A stretch of DNA of 20,082 nucleotides from a virus, in IMG/VR virus record IMGVR_UViG_3300030419_002417, positions 1-20,082 of that record. One strand, written 5' to 3'. Below are positions 6,517 to 11,886 of this stretch, one piece after another. How positions within the stretch are numbered: the first letter of the stretch is position 1; the number at the start of each line of letters is the position of its first letter. A program made the position numbers and the translations under genes. The notes under the pieces were generated by a model, which made no database searches, was not told the origin of the DNA, and was given only the letters and a program-made list of their open reading frames with translations.

Positions 6517-6546
6517 GCTGCTGGAGCTTTTGGATTCTCCAGCAGC
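6517..6546 (-). promoter_or_regulatory. Intercistronic leader hairpin, copy B
   Basis: In the leftward mRNA GCTGCTGGAG and CTCCAGCAGC form a perfect 10-bp stem with the loop AATCCAAAAG, the same loop as copy A (5321-5350). The adjacent TAAAGGAGAA and ACATTATGACA are also shared, so the whole leader is duplicated. The only stem difference is a compensated C-G to G-C exchange. It lies between the stop at 6570 and the ribosome binding site of the metallopeptidase gene. Confidence 0.85.
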
Positions 6547-6569
6547 AATTTAGTTTATATTGATTTAAT

Positions 6570-7082
6570 TTATTCTTCTCCTTCAGATACTCCATATCCG
6601 TTGATGTGAGTATCTGTTAATTTAAACCCTTGATGATCTGTTACGCTGCCGTTTAGGACTGCAAAAACATTTCCAAAATGTAATGTCCAATCAATAACAC
6701 TTAATCTTTTGTAGGTGTTTATATCTCTAGGTGTTGCGTTTTCTTTTTTGAAGTCTTTCTTTGCTACATCCAGCATATATTCCAATGCATCAGAAAGTAT
6801 TGACACCAAGAAATCTTCGTCTAATGCTGCTTGAAACATTCTTTGCAGTTTATAAGGAGCAGCAGCCAATATATTAAGAATCTCCTGCTTTTGATTAGAT
6901 GATCCATAATGGTTGCTGAAAGCTGCGTATAATGCATCAATCTGAGCATCAGAAACACCAGATAAGCCAAGATAAAAGGATCTATATGGGTTCCTAATAT
7001 TTGGAAGTTTAATTGATTGAAAATATTCTTTGCCGTATTTATAAACTTTTTGACTTGTAAAATTGGTTGGTAATGTATTCAT
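6570..7082 (-). CDS. Unrecognised protein, first gene of the leftward early region
   Basis: The product has 170 residues and looks mainly helical: DAQIDALYAAFSNHYG, an Ala-rich EILNILAAAPYKLQRMFQAAL, and DFLVSILSDALEYMLDVAKK, followed by a strand-like VIDWTLHFGNVFAVLNGSV and an acidic C-terminus. No signal peptide, membrane helix or catalytic motif is seen. AAAGGAG is 8 bases ahead of ATG 7080-7082. As the first gene after the strand-switch region it is probably expressed early, and could be a regulator or host-takeover protein, but nothing visible decides this. Confidence 0.82.
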   Translation of the reverse strand: MNTLPTNFTSQKVYKYGKEYFQSIKLPNIRNPYRSFYLGLSGVSDAQIDALYAAFSNHYGSSNQKQEILNILAAAPYKLQRMFQAALDEDFLVSILSDALEYMLDVAKKDFKKENATPRDINTYKRLSVIDWTLHFGNVFAVLNGSVTDHQGFKLTDTHINGYGVSEGEE

Positions 7083-7115
7083 TTTTTAATCTCCTTTGAA
7101 GATTTATTTAATTAA

Positions 7116-7142
7116 TTAATAAAAAATATATATGTTTGTCAA
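7116..7142 (-). promoter_or_regulatory. Leftward promoter candidate for the early region
   Basis: A perfect TTGACA on the minus strand (7137-7142) lies 55 bases before the first leftward gene. The -10 is uncertain: TATTAA at 15 bases spacing (7116-7121) has 4 of 6 matches, while at 17 bases TTAATT has 3. The position directly in front of the first gene and the perfect -35 support a promoter. Confidence 0.55.
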
Positions 7143-7177
7143 TACCTTTGTATACCTATAAAAAGTAGTAAATATCA

Positions 7178-7218
7178 TTAAAAAGCGCTATTTTTAAGAA
7201 AAACATACAAAAAGTATG
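7178..7218. repeat. Two adjacent inverted repeats between diverging promoters
   Basis: TTAAAAA-GCGCTA-TTTTTAA (7178-7197) and CATAC-AAAAA-GTATG (7204-7218) are perfect small palindromes in the stretch between the leftward and rightward TTGACA boxes. Stems are AT-rich, so chance is possible, but the placement is that of operators. Otherwise 7143-7304 holds only AT-rich sequence and no gene. Confidence 0.4.
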
Positions 7219-7304
7219 ATTTTTTATTTATTTATACATCCATTTTTACGAAAAAAAACAAACATTTATAAATTTTATAAATTTGTAAATACTTAAAATA
7301 ATGG

Positions 7305-7334
7305 TTGACAAACTTATAAATATATGTATATGTT
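7305..7334 (+). promoter_or_regulatory. Rightward promoter candidate into the non-coding repeat region
   Basis: TTGACA (7305-7310) is perfect on the plus strand. TATATG at 16 bases spacing or TATGTT at 18 bases spacing would be the -10 (each 4 of 6). No gene follows for over 900 bases, so the transcript would be non-coding up to the terminator-like hairpin at 7914-7937. Confidence 0.5.
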
Positions 7335-7348
7335 TTTCTTTATATATT

Positions 7349-7463
7349 GTTATATAATTCACGAGTATACATAGTTATATTATTCACAATGTTTCAAGCG
7401 TAAAAGGTTGTAATATATTTCACAATATATACCAGATAGGAATATAGTTATTTATTTCACAAT
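7349..7463 (+). repeat. Four 17-bp DnaA-box-like direct repeats
   Basis: Copies start at 7349, 7374, 7410 and 7447: GTTATATAATTCACGAG, GTTATATTATTCACAAT, GTAATATATTTCACAAT and GTTATTTATTTCACAAT. Spacings are 25, 36 and 37 bases. The second copy contains a perfect DnaA box TTATTCACA (7380-7388); the others have two mismatches to TTATNCACA. They could be initiator-binding iterons or operators. Confidence 0.75.
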
Positions 7464-7482
7464 TTATATGGTATGGGTTTTA

Positions 7483-7552
7483 TACTTGTTTAATATTTGT
7501 ATTAACATATTTTGTTTATATTTGTTTTGTACTTGTTTAATACTTGTTTAAT
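7483..7552 (+). repeat. Three copies of TACTTGTTTAAT
   Basis: Exact 12-mers occur at 7483-7494, 7530-7541 and 7541-7552; the last two share one base, giving an 11-bp period. Related T/G-rich pieces (TTTGTTTATATTTGTTTTG) fill the gap. Purpose unknown; the period matches one DNA turn as in the 11-bp arrays further right. Confidence 0.65.
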
Positions 7553-7559
7553 TTTTGCA

Positions 7560-7640
7560 GGGGTTGGGTGGTGGTAGTTAGCAAGAGCAAGTAGTTACAA
7601 GGGGTAGTCCTTAGAGTTAGTGGTGGAAGTAGGTGGATAC
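7560..7640 (+). other. G-rich, purine-biased tract
   Basis: In otherwise very AT-rich non-coding DNA this tract is strikingly G-rich on the plus strand and poor in C. The start has G-runs of 4, 3, 2 and 2 separated by one or two T (7560-7574), compatible with a two-layer G-quadruplex; GGGG recurs near 7601. Many TAG triplets exclude coding. It directly follows the T/G-rich 12-mer repeats. Confidence 0.5.
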
Positions 7641-7719
7641 CTCTGACAATTTAATTTTTACAAAATAAACGCTGGTATGTATTTGTAATACACTACTGTA
7701 TAAAGGGAAAATTGATTTT

Positions 7720-7763
7720 AATGTACACTTAATGTACAGTTCTGATACACTTTATGTACACCA
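7720..7763 (+). repeat. 11-bp tandem array A, four units
   Basis: Four units without gaps: AATGTACACTT, AATGTACAGTT, CTGATACACTT, TATGTACACCA. Each of the intact units carries the palindrome TGTACA. The 11-base period places the sites on nearly the same face of the helix, as expected for cooperative protein binding. Confidence 0.82.
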
Positions 7764-7793
7764 AATATAGGAAAAATTAACACCCCTGTTAAG

Positions 7794-7845
7794 GATTAGG
7801 TGTTGATTTTCTCCGTAGTAATAGAACCAAGTAGATATCCTAATC
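7794..7845. repeat. Inverted repeats between the two 11-bp arrays
   Basis: GATTAGG (7794-7800) and CCTAATC (7839-7845) are inverted; overlapping them, AACACC (7779-7784) and GGTGTT (7799-7804) form a second inverted pair. They sit in the spacer between arrays A and B. These short matches could be chance but are among the more GC-containing pieces here. Confidence 0.35.
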
Positions 7846-7862
7846 GTAATTTATGAAGGAAA

Positions 7863-7895
7863 AATGTACAGTTTATGTACAGTTTATGTACACTT
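7863..7895 (+). repeat. 11-bp tandem array B, three units
   Basis: Units AATGTACAGTT, TATGTACAGTT and TATGTACACTT follow each other exactly, repeating the array A motif. The array is enclosed by GGAAAAA (7858-7864) and TTTTTCC (7894-7900), so the whole 43-base block is nearly palindromic around the middle TGTACA. Confidence 0.85.
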
Positions 7896-7913
7896 TTTCC
7901 TAGTATATAAAAT

Positions 7914-7937
7914 AAAAAACCTTTTTATAGGTTTTTT
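7914..7937. terminator. Bidirectional intrinsic terminator-like hairpin
   Basis: AAAAAACCT and AGGTTTTTT pair perfectly (9 bp) around TTTTAT, with a T-run on the 3' side in either direction. Only two or three pairs are strong, so efficiency is uncertain. It would end a rightward transcript from 7305 before the structured RNA and terminase genes. Confidence 0.6.
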
Positions 7938-7997
7938 ATATACATATTTATATATATATATATATATCTTATATAGGCGTGCGTGCGTAAGGGAGTT

Positions 7998-8175
7998 ATG
8001 AAGGGAAGGTTATCTGGTATGTCGTGCTGTTTGGAAAGCTGCTTGTTTATGGTAGGTGGCAGGGAGAAACATTACAAACCCCCTGCTATTCAGTTGACTC
8101 TATATGAAAATAGATGAATCAAGCGAGTAGCCAACTTAACCTACCTGTAGGGTAATCACTCCCTACAATCATAAA
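7998..8175 (+). ncRNA. Candidate structured leader RNA upstream of the terminase genes
   Basis: This stretch is clearly GC-richer than its surroundings. Perfect pairings are GGTAGGT/ACCTACC (8051-8057 with 8139-8145) enclosing GCAGGG/CCCTGC (8059-8064 with 8081-8086) and AGTTG/CAACT (8092-8096 with 8132-8136), i.e. a three-way junction; directly after it TGTAGGG/CCCTACA (8146-8152 with 8161-8167) forms a hairpin that ends 5 bases before AAAGGAG. The four GTAGG/CCTAC segments could also pair in another order. A cis-acting leader, a small RNA or a packaging signal are all possible; not a known riboswitch class to my eye. Confidence 0.5.
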
Positions 8176-8184
8176 GGAGATTCA

Positions 8185-8211
8185 ATGATGAATAACATTG
8201 AAACTAATTAA
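8185..8211 (+). CDS. Eight-codon ORF behind a strong ribosome binding site
   Basis: AAAGGAG, 5 bases, then ATG ATG and codons for MMNNIETN and a TAA. The ribosome binding site is better than that of the small terminase gene, which has none, and stands right after the 8146-8167 hairpin. It may be a leader peptide or a decayed start; at 8 codons its translation cannot be judged from sequence alone. Confidence 0.3.
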   Translation: MMNNIETN

Positions 8212-8228
8212 GTTTTATCATATATAAC

Positions 8229-8257
8229 TTGCCAACACAATAGAATTACTGTATATT
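8229..8257 (+). promoter_or_regulatory. Promoter for the packaging/structural genes, implies leaderless mRNA
   Basis: TTGCCA (8229-8234) and TATATT (8252-8257) are 17 bases apart, each matching 5 of 6 consensus positions. Seven bases separate the -10 from the A of ATG 8265, which is the first well-placed purine for transcription start. The mRNA would then begin at the start codon of the small terminase gene. Confidence 0.68.
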
Positions 8258-8264
8258 TTACCCT

Positions 8265-8768
8265 ATGCCTAGAGGAAAACCTGCAAAAGGGTACAGTCAG
8301 AATAAATTTACTAACCAAAATAAGTTTTTGGCAGCCTATACTCTGTGGGGAACTGATGCTAAAGCACGAGAAGCAGCTAATATAGGGAAAGATGCTCTGT
8401 ATAAATGGAAACAAGACCCAGACTTTCTGCAAAAATACTCACAGGCTAAGAAAGATTTCGGAGAAACTATAGAACATAAGGCTTACCAGCTAGTTTTACA
8501 TATGCTTACTCCAGAAGAAAACGATGAAGGAAAGTTAGAATACCACGCACAGGCAAGATTCTACCAAACTCTCACTATGTTCGTACTAAATGGTATGTTC
8601 CCAGAGAAATATAAAGACCACAAAGGCGCAGAACAAGAGGCAGGCGATATTATGAAGTCCTTTAAAGATGCCATTAAAACTGCTGCCAAAGAAGAAAAGA
8701 AAGAATCTGACACCCCTAAACTAGAAATGGATTTAAACAATATAATGGGGAAAGGTAATAAAGAATGA
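8265..8768 (+). CDS. Terminase small subunit (putative)
   Basis: The product has 167 residues: a basic N-terminus (MPRGKPAKGYSQNKF), an HTH-like helical segment at about 28-60 (AAYTLWGTDAKAREAANIGKDALYKWKQDPDFLQKY), a helical middle and a Lys/Glu-rich tail. This layout, the size and the position directly before the large terminase, with an ATGA overlap (8765-8768), identify it as the DNA-recognition subunit of the packaging motor. The HTH would bind the pac/cos site. No ribosome binding site precedes ATG 8265, no other start is available after the in-frame TAG at 8241, and a promoter ends just upstream, so leaderless translation is likely. Confidence 0.82.
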   Translation: MPRGKPAKGYSQNKFTNQNKFLAAYTLWGTDAKAREAANIGKDALYKWKQDPDFLQKYSQAKKDFGETIEHKAYQLVLHMLTPEENDEGKLEYHAQARFYQTLTMFVLNGMFPEKYKDHKGAEQEAGDIMKSFKDAIKTAAKEEKKESDTPKLEMDLNNIMGKGNKE

Positions 8769-10108
8769 CTACTCAAAAAAATGATGTAGTAAACGCACTA
8801 TTCAGTATGGTAGATTTTAAACCTACCCAAGCACAAACCCCTATAATAAACTCAGATAAACGATATATCCTTGTAGCTGGTGGAGAACAGGCAGGTAAAA
8901 GCATGATCGCTAGTAAATATTTACTATCAAGAGTGTTTGAAACAGAAGGGAAAGGTCTTTATTGGCTTGTCGCTGCTGACTATGAAAGAACAAGAGCTGA
9001 ATACGAATACCTTGTAGATGATTTTTCTAAACTCGGTGTGCTAAAAAAAGCATCTAAACGAGTTGACCCTGCCACAATAGAACTTGTAGACGGAACACTT
9101 ATACAAACTAAATCAGCTAAAGACCCTCGTACCCTAGCTATGAGAGCGCCTAACGGCATCATAGGGTGTGAAGCATCACAGCTAGATTTAGAAACCTTCC
9201 ACAGACTACGAGGAAGATGCGCTCCTAAAAGAGCTTGGATGTTCCTAGCTGGTACTTTTGAAGGATCACTAGGGTGGTATCCACAAATGTTTCAGACTTG
9301 GCAGTACGGAGAAGATGACTCACAGTCCTATTCCCTACCCTCTTACACTAATAAACACTTATACCCAGAAGGAGAAACAGACCCAGAAATAATTAAACTA
9401 CAACGAATGACCTCAGATGATTTCTTTAAAGAAAGAATTATGGGGATACCTTCCCCACCACAAGGATTGGTATTCAATGAGTTCAGACCAGATACTCATG
9501 TACAAGATGTCGAGTATATACCAGACGAACCTGTACATATATGGATAGATCATGGTTACGCTTCTGCTTACGCTGTATGCGCTGTTCAAATTATTAATGA
9601 TCAAGTCAGAGTATTCGATGAGATATATGAACAGAATTTAATTACAGAAGAGATAATAGATATCGCTATGCAAAAAGATTGGTGGAAAGATGTACAGTTT
9701 GGTGTCACAGATATTGCAGGGTATCAACACCAAGCTATGTCAGCAGTAGCAGAAGTGTGGCTGGACAAAGCAGGATTGTACATGGATGCAGAAAAAATTA
9801 GAATTAATGACGGAACAGAAAGATTAAAGTCTATGCTTAAACTAGACCCCACTACACACGAACCTAAAATAATAGTTTCCCCTAATGCAAAAGGTCTGTT
9901 ATCTGAACTTGGCTTTGCTCCAAATCCTTTCAACGGACAAACACAAGTTTATAAATGGAAAACAGATCGTGACGGAAATGTGGTTGGCAATCAGCCAGAA
10001 GATAAGTATAATCATAGTGTTAAGGCACTTATATATGGTCTTGTCAATAGATTTGGCTATAGTTATTTGGCTAAACGCAACAGTATTCCTGTAAGAAGGT
10101 GGAGATAA
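8765..10108 (+). CDS. terL: Terminase large subunit (packaging ATPase/nuclease)
   Basis: The product has 447 residues with both expected domains. ATPase: Walker A GGEQAGKS (39-46, Lys45), a Walker B-like IIGCEASQL with Glu136 as likely catalytic acid, and FLAGTFEG (160-167) as coupling motif. Nuclease (RNase H fold): WIDHG with Asp262 and FGVTDIAG with Asp316; the third acid, usually in a DHxxDAxRY-like motif, is not obvious because the end reads YNHSVKALIYGL with Asn416 and Lys420, and Asp413 is a candidate. It cuts and pumps concatemeric DNA into proheads through the portal. The start is coupled to the small subunit by ATGA, with a G-rich ribosome binding region ahead. Confidence 0.96.
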   Translation: MTTQKNDVVNALFSMVDFKPTQAQTPIINSDKRYILVAGGEQAGKSMIASKYLLSRVFETEGKGLYWLVAADYERTRAEYEYLVDDFSKLGVLKKASKRVDPATIELVDGTLIQTKSAKDPRTLAMRAPNGIIGCEASQLDLETFHRLRGRCAPKRAWMFLAGTFEGSLGWYPQMFQTWQYGEDDSQSYSLPSYTNKHLYPEGETDPEIIKLQRMTSDDFFKERIMGIPSPPQGLVFNEFRPDTHVQDVEYIPDEPVHIWIDHGYASAYAVCAVQIINDQVRVFDEIYEQNLITEEIIDIAMQKDWWKDVQFGVTDIAGYQHQAMSAVAEVWLDKAGLYMDAEKIRINDGTERLKSMLKLDPTTHEPKIIVSPNAKGLLSELGFAPNPFNGQTQVYKWKTDRDGNVVGNQPEDKYNHSVKALIYGLVNRFGYSYLAKRNSIPVRRWR

Positions 10109-10109
10109 T

Positions 10110-11885
10110 ATGGCTAAAAAACCTAAGGCTGAAGAAATAATAAATAAAGTTGAAGCTCATTACGACTCAACTGAACCTTTACGATCAAGAATGGACAGAG
10201 ATTATTCTATTTATCGACTTGATCCATACGATGCAGGCGAAGATTTCCACAACTACACATCTAACGAACCAGCAACATTTGCAGATAAAATAATATCTTT
10301 CCTAAACGCATCAGAACTAACTGCTCGTATCCCTGTCAATTCACAGGAAAGAGAACAAAGAGAAGCTAATGACAAAAAAGAAAGATTCTTTATTGGCACA
10401 CTAAGAAGCGCTGACGAAAGATTAAAGATGGCTATACAACCAGATGTTAAATCACAACTTGCTTTTTATATTACCCTTCGTGGATGGTACGCAGGAAGAG
10501 CCTTGCTAACTAAAAACAAAGAAGGGAAAACATTTGTAGATGTAACACCATTTGACCCCATGCACACATATTGGTCATCTGGTTATGACGGATTAATATG
10601 GGCGTGTTATAAAACTAAACGATCTAAAGAAATGATTGAATCACAATACAATGTCAGATTAAATTTGTCTGACGACCATGACGATTGGATAGATGTCTAC
10701 GATTACTACGACAGAGAATATAACATGGTTGTACTCTCTAGTGGTAAAGTGGTTAAGAAAGCTACACCACACGGCTCTACTAGTGTCCCTGTATTCTTGG
10801 GAGCAGTAGGAGCAAACCCAGAAATACAAGCACTCAATCAAGCAGTAGCGATTGATGATACCATAAAAGATTATGGAGAATCTGTATTCAGACACAACAG
10901 AGATATATACGATAAAAATAATCTCATGATGTCTATAATGCTCGAACTTACAGCTCGTGCAAGACGACAGGGATTAAAGATTAAATCAAGAGATGGTACT
11001 AAAACCTTAGACGAAGATCCCTACAAAGAAGGTACTGAGATATCTTTAGGACAAGGAGAAGATGTAGAACCATTAGGACTAATGGAAATGTCTAGGGAAA
11101 CAGGAGCTTTCTTAGGATTGCTATCTGGAGAACTACAAAGAGGAGCATTGCCACACAGCATATACGGAGAATTACAATTCCAACTATCTGGCTTTGCTAT
11201 CAATACCTTACGACAAGGTATTAACTCTATACTAGAACCAAGAATAAAAGCACTTGAAGCTGCATACACAAGAATATGTATGCTACTTAACGATCAATAC
11301 TTAACAGATGCTTTTGATGCTATGGAATTATCTGGAGAAGATATGAACAGAAATTACTTCTCAGAAGAAATAACTCCAGATGCTATACGAAATGCAGGAG
11401 ATATTGTTATTAAGTTTGTAGGTCAACTACCAGAAGATGATATGTCTAAGATGAGCATGGCACAAATGGCTAGAGAAGGTCAGAGTCCATTGCTACCAGA
11501 CTTGTTTATCAGAGATAAAATACTTGGATTACAAGATGGAGATTTAGTTGACGATGCTATAAAAGAACAACAGGCAGAAAGAGTATTGCCAGAAGCAACT
11601 CTATATACTTTACTTTCTGCTACAGAGAACAGAGGAAGAGATGATCTTGCTCAGTTCTACTATGGAGAATTATTACATATATTAAGACAGAAGGAAATGG
11701 AAAGGCAACAGGCACAACAGGCTATGCAACAACCTCAAACTCCAGAAGGAGCAACACCACCTACAGCAGACCCAAGAGTTATGCCTAATGCTATGATGGG
11801 AGTACCACCTCCCACACCAACACCACCACAGGGAACAGTAGCGCCAGAAACTCCAAGACCTAATGCACAAGAGGGAGAGATATAA
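10110..11885 (+). CDS. Portal protein
   Basis: The product has 591 residues. The N-terminal part (MDRDYSIYRLDPYDAGEDFHNYTSNEPATFADKI, split here by other residues) and the following FYITLRGWYAGRALL, FDPMHTYW and VYDYYDREYNMVVLSSGKVV segments are typical of phage portals: helical wing, then stem and clip. Around residues 350-400 RGALPHSIYGEL and FQLSGFAINTLRQGINSIL lead into a long helix that would form the crown. The last 60 residues are a Gln/Pro-rich tail. Twelve copies make the DNA channel at one vertex. Start ATG 10110 is two bases after the terminase stop, with AAGGTGGAG in front. Recognised by pattern and position. Confidence 0.92.
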   Translation: MAKKPKAEEIINKVEAHYDSTEPLRSRMDRDYSIYRLDPYDAGEDFHNYTSNEPATFADKIISFLNASELTARIPVNSQEREQREANDKKERFFIGTLRSADERLKMAIQPDVKSQLAFYITLRGWYAGRALLTKNKEGKTFVDVTPFDPMHTYWSSGYDGLIWACYKTKRSKEMIESQYNVRLNLSDDHDDWIDVYDYYDREYNMVVLSSGKVVKKATPHGSTSVPVFLGAVGANPEIQALNQAVAIDDTIKDYGESVFRHNRDIYDKNNLMMSIMLELTARARRQGLKIKSRDGTKTLDEDPYKEGTEISLGQGEDVEPLGLMEMSRETGAFLGLLSGELQRGALPHSIYGELQFQLSGFAINTLRQGINSILEPRIKALEAAYTRICMLLNDQYLTDAFDAMELSGEDMNRNYFSEEITPDAIRNAGDIVIKFVGQLPEDDMSKMSMAQMAREGQSPLLPDLFIRDKILGLQDGDLVDDAIKEQQAERVLPEATLYTLLSATENRGRDDLAQFYYGELLHILRQKEMERQQAQQAMQQPQTPEGATPPTADPRVMPNAMMGVPPPTPTPPQGTVAPETPRPNAQEGEI

Positions 11886-11886
11886 A

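Larger units (their letters stand above)
7343..7967. other. Candidate replication origin / control region
   Basis: This non-coding stretch at the strand switch combines four DnaA-box-like 17-mers (7349-7463), three 12-mers TACTTGTTTAAT (7483-7552), a G-rich tract (7560-7640), 11-bp repeats in two arrays (7720-7763, 7863-7895), a bidirectional terminator-like hairpin (7914-7937) and a pure A/T tract (7939-7967). Repeated binding sites next to an easily melted tract at a divergent transcription point are typical of origins. No ORF of note occurs on either strand. Function as origin is inferred. Confidence 0.55.

Noticed and set aside
7998-8117. A 39-codon plus-strand ORF with AAGGGAG just ahead (MKGRLSGMSCCLES...)
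   Set aside because: It covers the nested RNA stems, its composition (Cys/Gly-rich, GC-rich codons) is unlike the other genes, and the purine stretch is only 2-5 bases from ATG. A non-coding RNA explains the segment better, though translation is not excluded.
7976-8180. A tRNA gene in the GC-richer island
   Set aside because: No T-loop GTTCRA motif, acceptor stem or CCA-type arrangement could be fitted to the stems.
11863-11886. An earlier ATG for the 1023-residue protein inside the portal gene
   Set aside because: GGGAGAG is correctly placed for ATG 11887, and the extra MHKRERYK would overlap the portal end without its own ribosome binding site.
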